Part shown: one piece after another, positions 17,632 through 26,737 of the stretch | Layout: each line of letters opens with the position of its first letter | Numbering within the stretch: position 1 is the first letter of the stretch | From: an uncultured Lachnospiraceae bacterium | GTDB lineage: Bacteria; Bacillota; Clostridia; Lachnospirales; Lachnospiraceae | NCBI GenBank assembly: GCA_934330725.1 | Contig: CAKRGM010000008.1 | Span: 22,498 to 86,497, forward strand | Length of the DNA: 64,000 nucleotides | Reading direction: 5' to 3' | Program-made: the position numbers and the translations under genes | Notes under the pieces: model-generated | The model's database searches: none | What the model was told of the DNA's origin: nothing | What the model saw: only the letters and a program-made list of their open reading frames with translations

Positions 17632-18671
17632 ATAATTGTATCTCCCCGAAGTGCTTTAATCCCGTATTTTATTATTTTTTCTTTATCAGAAGTCTCTTCA
17701 TCACTGTTTAAAATAAGCTGTACAAACTGTTTTTCAAACATTCCAAGTCTGTCCATATCTGTTTCTTTTTTTCTTACTCTTGTATTATCTTCAATTCTGA
17801 ATGAAAAAAACTGATTTGCAAAATGCTGTAAAATATAGGATATATCAATCTCATAATCATCTGTAACATCACCATTAAGCTCAGCTTTTACCATATCTTT
17901 CGACGTTACATTGTTTTGACTGCATACTGATTCTATGCATGCTATTACATCAGGCGTTGTATAACAGCCCTCAATATTAATCTTAAGACTTACAGCATGT
18001 CTTGATGCAAAAGGAACGAACCTGTGCGAAATACTGCTGCCATTAATATCAAGAATCACAAACCCTTTGCTTCCACACTCATCATATCCTCTTGGCTCAA
18101 GACACCCGCAATAACAGCAGACTCCTCTTTCATCAATTCTGGCAGCGCTGTAGCTATGGATATGTCCTAATGCCAGATAGTCAATATTATACCCTGCAAA
18201 ATCAGACGGCCTGTTAACCATACCATGATATACCACTATATTAATGGTTCTCCTGTCAGGTCTTATACGCTCAAGTTCCCCTGTATCTTTCAGTGAATAT
18301 ATACATACACCTGCTTTCTCATAATAAAGTGCGGTTTTTGTCATAATCTTAAAATTAGGCGGCCAGCCATTGCCCCCGGCATCTGCCTGTAATGACTGTG
18401 TATCATGGTTTCCTGTCAGATATAAAAATTGTATGTCCGGACATTTCCTGATGCAGTCAAGAACTATATGCTTTGTTTTAGGCAGGATTATATCTGTATC
18501 AAACATATCACCGGCAATTATAACAATATTAACATGTTGTTTTTGTGCATATTTAATCATCTGCACAAATGTCATTAAAATCTCGTTCCGCCGTCTGACT
18601 GCCTGATCTGCTGTCAGACTTGTACTTAATGCCGAATCCAGATGAATATCTGCACAATGTAGTATTCTCAT
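17628..18671 (-). CDS. YhaO-like metallophosphoesterase (SbcD/Mre11-like)
   Basis: 347 residues from the ATG at 18671, which has GGAGG just upstream; a longer frame to 18785 is not needed. The calcineurin-type metal-binding motifs occur in order: RILHCADIHLDS, IIAGDMFDTD, LTGNHDTQ, VYHGMV and ALGHIHSY. These residues bind two metals and cut phosphodiester bonds. Family members pair with an SMC-like ATPase to process DNA ends, and here the YhaN-like gene overlaps by 4 nt (ATGA). The ~115 C-terminal residues after the nuclease core are less conserved, as in YhaO. It diverges from the small gene at 18871. Confidence 0.85.
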   Translation of the reverse strand: MRILHCADIHLDSALSTSLTADQAVRRRNEILMTFVQMIKYAQKQHVNIVIIAGDMFDTDIILPKTKHIVLDCIRKCPDIQFLYLTGNHDTQSLQADAGGNGWPPNFKIMTKTALYYEKAGVCIYSLKDTGELERIRPDRRTINIVVYHGMVNRPSDFAGYNIDYLALGHIHSYSAARIDERGVCCYCGCLEPRGYDECGSKGFVILDINGSSISHRFVPFASRHAVSLKINIEGCYTTPDVIACIESVCSQNNVTSKDMVKAELNGDVTDDYEIDISYILQHFANQFFSFRIEDNTRVRKKETDMDRLGMFEKQFVQLILNSDEETSDKEKIIKYGIKALRGDTII

Positions 18672-18799
18672 ATATCCTCCCTGTATGCAAACGTTTGTTC
18701 TATTATAAGTCATATTTTCTAAAAACTCAAGTATATATTCATCTATATTAACGAAATTTTCAAAGCCGGATATATTGTGTTTCATTTTGCAATTTCATG

Positions 18800-18808
18800 T
18801 GTTATAAT
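18800..18808 (+). promoter_or_regulatory. Extended -10 promoter for small gene
   Basis: TGTTATAAT is an extended -10 box with a poor -35 match 17 nt upstream. It would start transcription about 55 nt before the small gene at 18871. Confidence 0.5.
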
Positions 18809-18870
18809 ACAACATGTTGTTAGTTCAATTCTAATATTAAAGAACTTATGCAGGGGAGGATTTAATTATT

Positions 18871-19032
18871 ATGGAACGTGTAAAGTATAGTAAAGTCGAA
18901 GTCTGTCATGGCGATACAGCCAAAAAATTTCCGGTTTATGAAATTTACCTTGATGGTGTTATTGTAACAAAGGTCTCCTCAGAGCCTGAAGCATTAGAAA
19001 TGGTTTCACGCTGGCAGGAAATATACAAATAA
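18871..19032 (+). CDS. Small protein of 53 residues, function unknown
   Basis: The frame ATG at 18871 to TAA at 19030 encodes 53 residues starting MERVKYSKVEVCHGDTAKKF and ending in EMVSRWQEIYK. It has GGGGAGGA 10 nt upstream, an extended -10 promoter, and a clear terminator after it, so it looks like a real monocistronic gene. The sequence has an alternating pattern in the middle (VYEIYLDGVIVTKVSS) suggesting a beta-hairpin, then a short helix. No cysteine pair or membrane segment. I do not recognise the family. Confidence 0.7.
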   Translation: MERVKYSKVEVCHGDTAKKFPVYEIYLDGVIVTKVSSEPEALEMVSRWQEIYK

Positions 19033-19084
19033 ACACTTTTAATAAATATTTAAACCATACAATAACATAGAGTAAATAAATATA

Positions 19085-19126
19085 ACCGGTATACATTGAC
19101 TTAGTATCAACTGCATACCGGCTTTT
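19085..19126 (+). terminator. Terminator of the 53-residue gene
   Basis: CCGGTAT (19086-19092) pairs with ATACCGG (19115-19121), followed by CTTTTTG. Confidence 0.8.
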
Positions 19127-19216
19127 TGTATCTTTATTTTCATTTTTGCACCACTTCTATGGTGCATTGCTGGCTTATATAAGTTAATATAAGGTTTATA
19201 AAAAATCCTGCAGTTT

Positions 19217-19981
19217 TTACAGACTTATCTTCTTCTCAAGCAGCCCGGATGTTCCTATAACAGAAGCGATAATCACAACTACACTTAATAAATATGCCGG
19301 CAGCTCGCTAAATACAGATTCTGTAATTCCCCCGCCAAACTCAATGACAGGCATTGCATTTGAAATCATTACATATATTAATGTTATAATGCAGAATATT
19401 ACAAAGCTTAAAAATCCCCTGCCCCTTTTATTTGAAAGAAATGTGCGGCTGAGTGTCGTTGCAAAATAAGCAATGCAGACTATTGTAAATATCTGAACCC
19501 ACATAAGCACTACTGTAACTACTACTGTACCAACAATATTTATCTGTGTATAATTCCCATATAATGACATCATCTGTTCCATCATTTCCTTTAAGCTATC
19601 CACCTGAGGAAACTGTTTAAGACACAGTTTGTACTGGCTTAAAAACATCAGTATATAAATAAAAGTAAGCACAATGGATGCAATAAATGTCGAAAGGACC
19701 TTTGCACTTATTATCTTATATGTAGAGTTTGGTGTCATAAAAAGCATATAACTTGTCTTTGAAGATAATTCTCTTGAGTAGGACTCAATAGCCAGAACCA
19801 TTATATATATAATTCCAAAGAATATCCCCATGGAAAACAAAGCCATACTTATGACTGTATTAGTTCTGTCCTTTAACAGCATCGCAACAATGGAATAAAA
19901 ATATACTGCAGCAAATGCAATAATTAATATTATATATTGTGTAAGTTTTTTTCTGTATTCATATTTTAATAGTTTTAACAT
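19217..19981 (-). CDS. ABC-2-type transporter permease
   Basis: 254 residues with six membrane segments (first YIILIIAFAAVYFYSIVAML, last LLSVVVIIASVIGTSGLL). Layout fits the six-helix ABC-2 permeases that pair with YtrB-type ATPases. It lies 106 nt after the ATPase gene at 20088 on the same strand, with GGAGGAGAGG before the ATG at 19981. Substrate unknown. A GntR repressor, often first in such ytr operons, is absent here. Confidence 0.8.
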   Translation of the reverse strand: MLKLLKYEYRKKLTQYIILIIAFAAVYFYSIVAMLLKDRTNTVISMALFSMGIFFGIIYIMVLAIESYSRELSSKTSYMLFMTPNSTYKIISAKVLSTFIASIVLTFIYILMFLSQYKLCLKQFPQVDSLKEMMEQMMSLYGNYTQINIVGTVVVTVVLMWVQIFTIVCIAYFATTLSRTFLSNKRGRGFLSFVIFCIITLIYVMISNAMPVIEFGGGITESVFSELPAYLLSVVVIIASVIGTSGLLEKKISL

Positions 19982-20087
19982 TTAGGCCTCTCCTCCTTTA
20001 TTTTATAACAATCAGGCAATTGCAAAACCTGCTGTTTTTCAGGTAATGCCCGGCAAAATCAACAATTCAGCACAGGTATGCTCCCGC

Positions 20088-20774
20088 TTATGAATAAATC
20101 TTCTTATAAAGATCTACTACTGTCTCTCCACGCTCCTGCTTTAACTGCTCTACATCACCTGCAAGCTGCAAAACACCATTCTTTATAAATACAGCTCCAT
20201 TTATAAATGTTTCAAGTTCATCAACCAGATGGCTTGAAATTATCATTATATTGCCATTGACTGAATTAGCCATAATAAGACTCATTATTTTTTCTCTTGC
20301 AATAAGATCAATTCCATTAAGCGGTTCATCTAACATTATTACCTTTGCATTTCTAGACATGGTTGCAGCAATTTTAAGTTTTGCAATCATACCGGTTGAC
20401 ATATCCCTTACTTTATTATTTATATTCAGATCGAGTTCATTAAGCAGCCTGTTGAATTTCTGCACATCAAAATCCTCAAAGAAATCCGAATAATATTTTG
20501 CCACATCACTTATTTTCATATATGGATAGAAAAAACTTTCAGTTGACATATATGCAATATGAGCCTTTGTTTCGGTTCCAACCGGCTGTCCATCAAGGGT
20601 TATGCTTCCTGATGTAGGCTTAACAAGACCTGCTATCATTTTCATCATTGTTGATTTACCACTTCCATTCGGGCCTAATAATCCGTATATTTTTCCCTCT
20701 TTAAGCTGAAGACTGATATTATTTACAGCCGTACACTGCATATACGATTTTACAACTTTTTCCAGTACTAACAT
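20088..20774 (-). CDS. ABC transporter ATP-binding protein, YtrB-like
   Basis: 228 residues. Walker A LLGPNGSGKSTMMK, signature region DMSTGMIAKLKIAATMSRNA (STGM in place of SGGQ, common in this subgroup), Walker B VIMLDEPLNGID and H-loop IISSHLVDELE are all present. I chose the ATG at 20774 (GGAGA 7 nt upstream) over the GTG at 20780. It pairs with the permease at 19217-19981. The stop-to-start distance from ktrA is only 17 nt, so it could share the ktr transcript. Confidence 0.88.
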   Translation of the reverse strand: MLVLEKVVKSYMQCTAVNNISLQLKEGKIYGLLGPNGSGKSTMMKMIAGLVKPTSGSITLDGQPVGTETKAHIAYMSTESFFYPYMKISDVAKYYSDFFEDFDVQKFNRLLNELDLNINNKVRDMSTGMIAKLKIAATMSRNAKVIMLDEPLNGIDLIAREKIMSLIMANSVNGNIMIISSHLVDELETFINGAVFIKNGVLQLAGDVEQLKQERGETVVDLYKKIYS

Positions 20775-20791
20775 GTACACATCTCCTTTAT

Positions 20792-21454
20792 TTATTTTAT
20801 TTTACTTAAAATCATATCAATATCTTCTTTACGTCCCAGAACCTGTATATGATCATCTTTGTTAAATACATAATCAACAGCCGGCATTATATTACATTCT
20901 CCCTGACTTACTATACCGATAATATTTACATTATATCTTGCACGTACATCAGCATCCCTTATAGTACATCCTACCCATTCATCAATCACAGGTATCTCAT
21001 ATATAGAATATTCACTTGTAAGTTCAATATAATCAAAAACGTGATTTGCACTGACCTTTATTGCAAAATTACTTGCTACATCCCTGTCAGGATATATTAC
21101 TTCATCTGCACCATTCCTTAAAAGGAATTTAGCCTGAATATCACGGCTTGCCATACTGATTACCCTTTTGGCTCCAAGCTCTTTTACAAGACTTGTAATC
21201 TCAAGGCTGTTCTGGAAATTCTCACCTATACATATTATGACATCATCAAAATTGCCAAGACCTATACTTTTTAAAACCTCCGGATTTGTGCAGTCTCCGA
21301 CTCTTGCACTTGTAACAAGAGAAAACATATCTCTTATATGATCCTCATTTATATCAACAATCATTACCTCATTTCCAAGACTTAATAATTTATTTACAAG
21401 ATGATGCCCAAACTTGCCTATACCTATAACTAAAATTGTTTTCATATTTCTCAT
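20792..21454 (-). CDS. ktrA: Potassium uptake regulatory subunit (KtrA/TrkA family)
   Basis: 220 residues. The N-terminal RCK domain has a Rossmann fold with dinucleotide-binding motif VIGIGKFGHHL and the acidic end of strand 2 (MIVDINEDH). The C-terminal RCK_C domain starts near residue 140. This is the single-RCK KtrA size. It gates the KtrB-like channel encoded 71 nt upstream. The ATG at 21454 follows GGAATGGAGATTAGT, a 5' motif shared with other genes in the window. The frame extends further upstream without better support. Confidence 0.9.
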   Translation of the reverse strand: MRNMKTILVIGIGKFGHHLVNKLLSLGNEVMIVDINEDHIRDMFSLVTSARVGDCTNPEVLKSIGLGNFDDVIICIGENFQNSLEITSLVKELGAKRVISMASRDIQAKFLLRNGADEVIYPDRDVASNFAIKVSANHVFDYIELTSEYSIYEIPVIDEWVGCTIRDADVRARYNVNIIGIVSQGECNIMPAVDYVFNKDDHIQVLGRKEDIDMILSKIK

Positions 21455-21520
21455 ACTAATCTCCATTCCTGCGCCGCTTTTAAAGCGCATTTTAAGTTTG
21501 TGAAAAGCACAAACAGCCGT
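21455..21520 (-). repeat. Dispersed 5' element, copy at ktrA
   Basis: Between ktrB and ktrA the minus strand reads GGCTGTTTGTGC, then TTTTCACAAAC, and ends GCGCAGGAATGGAGATTAGT before the ATG. The last 18 nt including ATG match the yigZ copy at 48684-48701 exactly. Confidence 0.5.
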
Positions 21521-21525
21521 ATCTG

Positions 21526-22872
21526 TTAACCGACATTAACTTTTTCTTCCGGATATAGCACCGGTACTTTCTTTTTCTTAAATGCAAATGTAAGTGCAAA
21601 TGTCATACTTCCTATTCTTCCACAATACATAAGCAGCATGATCACAATCTGGGATACGCAGCCAAGCTGTCTTGTTATTCCCGTTGACAGGCCGACCGTT
21701 CCTATTGCTGAAAACACCTCAAGCATAAGATCTTCCATAGGGAATACCTGCATGGCACTTATGATAAGAAGCGCAGCTACTGCCATTCCCATATTCAGTC
21801 CAAGCACCATACTCGCCTTTTTAATATCTTCATCCCCTATTCTTCTGCCCATAATATTACAGCCTGAAGAATTTCTTAAATTAGACCATATATATACCAT
21901 CATGATCACTATTGTTGTTGTCTTTATACCACCTGCCGTAGAACCCGGGCTTCCTCCAATAAACATAAGTATTACCGTCAGGAACTTACTGGCCTGTGTC
22001 ATTGCCCCAAGATCTATTGTATTAAACCCGGCAGTTCTGGCTGTAACTGATGCAAACAGTGACGTAAGCACTGTGTCCTTTGTTCCCATGCCCTGCATCA
22101 GATTATTACGTTCAAATATACCAAACAGCAATGCACTTGCAAATATAAGAACAGCTGTTGTAATAAGAACAATTTTTGTATGTAATCTATATCTTTTAAA
22201 ATGCAGCTTATTATTCTTTATGTCATCCCATACTATAAAGCCTATACCGCCCACTACTATTAATGCCATAATAGTTATATTTACGATTGGATCATCATAA
22301 TAACCTGTAAGAGATGAATATGCATTGTATTTTCCCATAAGATCGAATCCCGCATTACAGAATGCAGATATTGAATGAAATATAGAAAAATATATACCCT
22401 CAAAAAAACCACAGCGTGGTATAAAACGAATTGCCAGAATCAGTGCACCAATCCCTTCTGCAATAACTGTCCCTCTTACAATGTGTCTTACAAGCCTTAC
22501 AACACCCGACAGCTGCATCGAACTTACACTTTCCTGTATAAGATTCCGCCTTTCCAGACTTATTTTTCGATTTAAAAACATTGAAAATATGACCCCTATG
22601 GTGATAAATCCAAGACCACCTATCTGAATCATTATAAGAATTACCATCTGTCCAAATAAGGTCCAGTGCTGATATGTATCAACAACGATAAGACCCGTAA
22701 CACATGTAGAACTTGTTGCTGTAAACAAAGCCTGCAGCGGACTGGTCCACTCACCACTCCTGCTTGAAAACGGCAACATAAGTAAAAAAGCTCCCGCTAT
22801 AATCACAAAGAAAAAGCCAAGTGCCATCTTCCTTGCGTTAGTCATATGCATAACCCTGTATTTAAATTTCAT
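21526..22872 (-). CDS. ktrB: Potassium channel-like uptake subunit (KtrB/TrkH family)
   Basis: 448 residues with the four M1-P-M2 repeats of the SKT family. Filter-like glycine segments are visible in STCVTGLIVVD, SAFCNAGFDLMG, ARTAGFNTIDLG and AIGTVGLSTGI. The length fits KtrB better than the longer TrkH. It imports K+ with Na+ coupling or as a channel, controlled by the RCK protein encoded immediately downstream. The ATG at 22872 has GAGGCGG upstream. The operon order here is ktrB then ktrA. Confidence 0.92.
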   Translation of the reverse strand: MKFKYRVMHMTNARKMALGFFFVIIAGAFLLMLPFSSRSGEWTSPLQALFTATSSTCVTGLIVVDTYQHWTLFGQMVILIMIQIGGLGFITIGVIFSMFLNRKISLERRNLIQESVSSMQLSGVVRLVRHIVRGTVIAEGIGALILAIRFIPRCGFFEGIYFSIFHSISAFCNAGFDLMGKYNAYSSLTGYYDDPIVNITIMALIVVGGIGFIVWDDIKNNKLHFKRYRLHTKIVLITTAVLIFASALLFGIFERNNLMQGMGTKDTVLTSLFASVTARTAGFNTIDLGAMTQASKFLTVILMFIGGSPGSTAGGIKTTTIVIMMVYIWSNLRNSSGCNIMGRRIGDEDIKKASMVLGLNMGMAVAALLIISAMQVFPMEDLMLEVFSAIGTVGLSTGITRQLGCVSQIVIMLLMYCGRIGSMTFALTFAFKKKKVPVLYPEEKVNVG

Positions 22873-22923
22873 AATCCGCCTCGATTCCGTACCAATCTGA
22901 CTATTCTTTCTTTATAATCAGTA

Positions 22924-23577
22924 TTATATATTTTTAAGCAGTTCACCCAACTGATACGGCGAATCAGCCATGTATTCAGGCTTAAGTTCCAAAAGAAAAT
23001 CTCTTTTCCTAAAGCCCCAGCTTACAAGTGCACAATCAACTCCTGCATTATCAGCAGTCTCTTTATCCACCTCTGAATCGCCAACATAAAGAGTATCTTT
23101 TTTTGATGCACCAAGTTTATCCATAACATAAAAAAGTGACTCAGGATTTGGCTTCTTTTTGGAATTTTCAGTCTGCCCAACTGCCATATCAGCATATTTA
23201 TCAAAGAATATTTTAAACAGCCTTAAAACAGCCTGCTCATTTTTGTTAGAAACAATTGCCAGACTGCATCCCATTTCCTTTAAATCAGATAAAAGCTGTA
23301 TTATTCCATCATATGGTGCTGTCTTTATAAGACAGTTCCTCGTATAATAATCCTTAAACATATCAAAGGCTTCTTGAAATCTGTCATTTTCAACTCCATC
23401 CGGCACTGCTGATTCCATTAACCGGTGAATTCCATTTCCCAGGAAGCCTTCTATTGTATCTGTGGTATATTGATTGAATCCAAACTGTTTCATAACATAA
23501 TTAACGCTGTCAGTAAGATCGTCAATAGTATTAAGCAGCGTTCCATCAAGATCGAATATTACATTTTTGTATCTCAT
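22924..23577 (-). CDS. HAD-superfamily hydrolase, phosphoglycolate phosphatase-like
   Basis: 217 residues. HAD motif I is FDLDGTLLNT (nucleophile and acid/base Asp), motif II VSNKN, motif III the Lys in KKKPNPESL, and motif IV VGDSEVD. The four-helix cap inserted after motif I places it in subfamily IA, near Gph and PpaX. The substrate could be phosphoglycolate, pyrophosphate or another small phosphate ester. The ATG at 23577 overlaps the corA stop (ATGA). I therefore reject the longer frame and infer translational coupling to corA. Confidence 0.87.
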   Translation of the reverse strand: MRYKNVIFDLDGTLLNTIDDLTDSVNYVMKQFGFNQYTTDTIEGFLGNGIHRLMESAVPDGVENDRFQEAFDMFKDYYTRNCLIKTAPYDGIIQLLSDLKEMGCSLAIVSNKNEQAVLRLFKIFFDKYADMAVGQTENSKKKPNPESLFYVMDKLGASKKDTLYVGDSEVDKETADNAGVDCALVSWGFRKRDFLLELKPEYMADSPYQLGELLKNI

Positions 23578-24515
23578 AACATTTTCTTCTTTCTTAAGAA
23601 TATAAGCGTAATTATACATACTGCAAGAATTATTCCGCATATTATCGTAAATCCGTGAGGCGTATCAGAAAGCGGCATCCACTTTCCTTCTACATTCATC
23701 CCGTATATCCCGGAAATAATTGTCGGAATAGCCATTACTATTGTAATTGAAGTAAGATATTTCATTACATTATTCAGTCTGTTATCAATAACTGAAGACA
23801 ACAGCTCTCTTGTACCATCAATAATATCCCTGTATATGGCAGTCATCTCGATGGCCTGATGATACTCGACACTTACATCCTCAAGCAGATCCATATCTTC
23901 AGGATACTGCTCAATTCTTTTATATCTGCCAAGTCTTTCGATAACGACAATATTAGATCTTAATGATGTTGCAAAGTATACCAGTGTCGATTCAAGCTCA
24001 TGCAATTCAATAAGATCCACGTCCTGTGTATTTCCATCAATTCTTTCTTCTATCTCAACACGCTTTTTATCGATTCCTCTAAGGTATGCCTGATAAAGTG
24101 TAGCTGACCTGAACAATACCTGATAAATAAACCGCATTTTCTTCTTTGTACTTAAATCCTTAACTCTGTTTCTAATAAAATACTGCAAAATAGGAGTATC
24201 TTCCCTGCAGACTGTAATTATAACCCCGTCTTTTAATATTATACCAAGCGGAATTGTTGTATACATCTTTTTCTCATGTCTTACCTCTGGCGTTGGAATA
24301 TCTACTAATATAAGCGTATATCCATCTTCAAGACTAATACGGGAACTTTCCTCATCATCCATTGCCGTTGCAAGATCTTCTATCTCTATTTCATAATAAT
24401 CTGCAATCTCATTTAGCTCCTTACTGCTTGGATTAATCATCTGTACCCATATTCCATCTTCAAAATCATCTAACTCTTTTATAATATTATGTTCTGTTTT
24501 GAAAATGCTTACCAT
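23574..24515 (-). CDS. corA: CorA-family divalent cation transporter
   Basis: 313 residues. A large cytoplasmic N-terminal domain precedes two C-terminal membrane helices. The first ends with the family signature YGMN, followed by an acidic-containing loop (VEGKWMPL), and the chain ends in a basic KKKK-type tail. This is the Mg2+/Co2+ channel architecture. GMN at the pore entrance is intact. The ATG at 24515 (MVSIFKTEHN) has GGAGA 7 nt upstream and is preferred over 24533. The HAD phosphatase gene is coupled downstream. Confidence 0.93.
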   Translation of the reverse strand: MVSIFKTEHNIIKELDDFEDGIWVQMINPSSKELNEIADYYEIEIEDLATAMDDEESSRISLEDGYTLILVDIPTPEVRHEKKMYTTIPLGIILKDGVIITVCREDTPILQYFIRNRVKDLSTKKKMRFIYQVLFRSATLYQAYLRGIDKKRVEIEERIDGNTQDVDLIELHELESTLVYFATSLRSNIVVIERLGRYKRIEQYPEDMDLLEDVSVEYHQAIEMTAIYRDIIDGTRELLSSVIDNRLNNVMKYLTSITIVMAIPTIISGIYGMNVEGKWMPLSDTPHGFTIICGIILAVCIITLIFLRKKKML

Positions 24516-24581
24516 AAGAGTATCTCCTATCATTTATTATCAGTAATAATTATTATACTATCTAATCTTAATATCAGCAAC

Positions 24582-24617
24582 AAAAAAAGATGAGAAAGCA
24601 GCTTTGCCATTCTCATC
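24582..24617 (-). terminator. Terminator of the double-HTH regulator gene
   Basis: GATGAGAA (24589-24596) pairs with TTCTCATC (24610-24617). The minus-strand tail is TTTTTTTG. Confidence 0.88.
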
Positions 24618-24692
24618 CAGGTTACAATCCGCATCCGCCATACACAAAACGCACTTCCAGTACTTTTGAGCTGCTACGCAACCGGTTTTACA

Positions 24693-25406
24693 TTATACTT
24701 TCAGTAACAATAATGACAGTCCATCCCTTAAAAATTCAGTTACCTCTTTTTTCAGCCTATCATCCATATGACTCCATATATTGTTTATAATATTCATATT
24801 TTCAATTTTTCCATTAATTATATAGCTTGGATTTAATAAAAAAGAATTATTGACCTTGATAAATGTATCGATTTTTGGCTTGCTTTTGCCTTTTTCTACA
24901 AGAGAATAACTTCTGACCGGCATATCGAGCACATCTGCCATTTTCTGGCTGGTGTACCCTGCGTTTTTTCTGATATTATAAAGGACTTTATCTTCAGCTA
25001 TTTCACTAACATACGCCCCGGCACACATTTCTCCGACATTTAAGCACTCAAAATATTTTTCTTTTGTTGCAGGATCAATACCATCGACTCTTGAAAGCAT
25101 ATTCTTTAATGTCCATATAATAAGATTAGACATTTCACTTCTTTGTCCTACAGGACATTTATATATAAAATCATTAAAAGGATTGCTCTTTCTGGCACTT
25201 CCTGTCAGAATATAGTCAATATCCCAACCCAGTTCATTATACAGATCAGATATTATATTATAAGATATATGATATATACCACGCTCCACTTTCCCATAAT
25301 AATTACCTGATAAATTCATCTGTTCTGCGACCTGCTCCTGAGTCATATTTATTGTATTTCTATATCGTCTTATATTATTACCTATTCTGACATAAATTGA
25401 ATTCAT
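24693..25406 (-). CDS. Transcriptional regulator with two XRE-type HTH domains
   Basis: 237 residues from the ATG at 25406, which has AGGAG 7 nt upstream. The N-terminal HTH (about 5-60) shows IGNNIRRYRNTINMTQEQVA, then KVERG. A second XRE-like HTH lies near residues 140-200, with IRKNAGYTSQKMADVLDMP and SLVEKGKSKP. The middle (about 70-135) is a helical linker. Tandem HTH domains in one chain suggest binding to a direct-repeat operator or dimer mimicry. No cognate operator was identified. The neighbours (corA and an Mbeg1-like gene) do not suggest a target. Confidence 0.82.
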   Translation of the reverse strand: MNSIYVRIGNNIRRYRNTINMTQEQVAEQMNLSGNYYGKVERGIYHISYNIISDLYNELGWDIDYILTGSARKSNPFNDFIYKCPVGQRSEMSNLIIWTLKNMLSRVDGIDPATKEKYFECLNVGEMCAGAYVSEIAEDKVLYNIRKNAGYTSQKMADVLDMPVRSYSLVEKGKSKPKIDTFIKVNNSFLLNPSYIINGKIENMNIINNIWSHMDDRLKKEVTEFLRDGLSLLLLKV

Positions 25407-25485
25407 GAGCCGACTCCTACAACGCTTTTCATCAATTTTATCAGTACATTTTTTATATTTACACGTTATGTTTTTACCATAAATG

Positions 25486-25530
25486 CAAAAATATACCACA
25501 TCTTTTTAAACCGATGTGGTATATTTTTTA
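25486..25530. terminator. Terminator after Mbeg1-like gene
   Basis: A 16-bp perfect inverted repeat (AAAAATATACCACATC at 25487-25502, complement at 25514-25529) has U-runs in both directions. It ends the gene at 25597 on the minus strand. Confidence 0.85.
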
Positions 25531-25596
25531 CGGATTGTTCCATGCTTTACGCTCCCACAATCCCAAAACATAATACAGACTAATTGCCGTTTTATA

Positions 25597-26691
25597 TCAG
25601 CCGTCCTTCGCTTTTATATATTCGTCTCCCAGCGAGTGCAGTGTATTTCTTACCATTGCCTTCGTCTTCTGATCCATTGCAGCGAAAGCCTTAACTGCAG
25701 TCCATGCATTCTTAAATATTCCGGCTCCAAAATCAGACAGGTATTCTACTCCACTGGCTGTAATAAGTGAAAAGAACGTATCAATAAACTGTTTTCTTTG
25801 TTCCTTATTAAGTCCGTTTATCCAATTACACAATGCTTTATTAAGCCTCCTGCTGTAATCACTCAGCTTTGGAACTGTTTCAAGCTTATTTGCACATACC
25901 TGCCAGCTTGTTAAATCATGCTGCATTATTCCTGTATAATCACTTTTTACAACCATGTAATCTTCACCATGCTCCAAAAGCATCCCAACGATTGAGTATT
26001 CAGGCACTATTGTCTTTATCTTTGGCAGCATCTGCTGATATTTTTCACTTCTTATCATTTCTTTATCAAAACCCGGTCCATCATTATTATAGACTTCAAT
26101 TATCTTGCGTTTCACAGTATATTTTGCATTTGCTGCCGCATACACTGCAAGATTTCCACCCTTTGAATGTCCTCCTATACGTACTTTGCCAGATAACACT
26201 CCTACAACTGAATTAACATAATCCACAGCTTCCTTCTGTGATGGTATCGGATCTAAAAAACTCATGTTAAAGTCTTCTTTCCACCCAACTATATTGTCAT
26301 CAGTTCCGCAAAAAACAATGTAAATACTCCCATCCGTAAGTTCTACAGTAAACGCCTCAAACTGTTCTTCCTTTTGCTTATCTATTATCTGCACATACTT
26401 TGAAAGCCTGATATCCTTAAATCGCGTGCAGTCTGCCATCTGTCGCATAAATTCCGGGACATCGGCCACAAATGTTTTATTTTTTTTGAGCTTTTCTTTT
26501 TTACGCAGTTCAAAATATTTTTTTGCAGCCTGTTCAAGTGTAATCTTTTCATTACTGCCACGAAAAGGAATGACACCATTAAGCCCGGCATATGATAATT
26601 TTGAGATTACAAGATTATCCACATTATTAAATGGATCCTGATGAAATGTAAGATCACCACGCCATTTTAAATAATCAGAAACATTTGCCAT
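25597..26691 (-). CDS. Mbeg1-like (DUF2974) alpha/beta-hydrolase-type protein
   Basis: 364 residues. The lipase-like nucleophile elbow GGHSKGGNLAVYAA is clear near residue 170 (GHSKGG). The catalytic Asp region may be YNNDGPGFDKEM. The N-terminus MANVSDYLKWRGDLTF is typical of the DUF2974 family. These are predicted serine hydrolases with unknown substrates. No signal peptide or lipobox, so it is probably cytoplasmic. GGGGGTG precedes the ATG. It follows the response regulator gene by 46 nt on the same strand and may be co-transcribed with the two-component system. Confidence 0.82.
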   Translation of the reverse strand: MANVSDYLKWRGDLTFHQDPFNNVDNLVISKLSYAGLNGVIPFRGSNEKITLEQAAKKYFELRKKEKLKKNKTFVADVPEFMRQMADCTRFKDIRLSKYVQIIDKQKEEQFEAFTVELTDGSIYIVFCGTDDNIVGWKEDFNMSFLDPIPSQKEAVDYVNSVVGVLSGKVRIGGHSKGGNLAVYAAANAKYTVKRKIIEVYNNDGPGFDKEMIRSEKYQQMLPKIKTIVPEYSIVGMLLEHGEDYMVVKSDYTGIMQHDLTSWQVCANKLETVPKLSDYSRRLNKALCNWINGLNKEQRKQFIDTFFSLITASGVEYLSDFGAGIFKNAWTAVKAFAAMDQKTKAMVRNTLHSLGDEYIKAKDG

Positions 26692-26737
26692 GACATCACC
26701 CCCTTTTATTTTTACAGGCCTGATTACTGTTAAAGAC

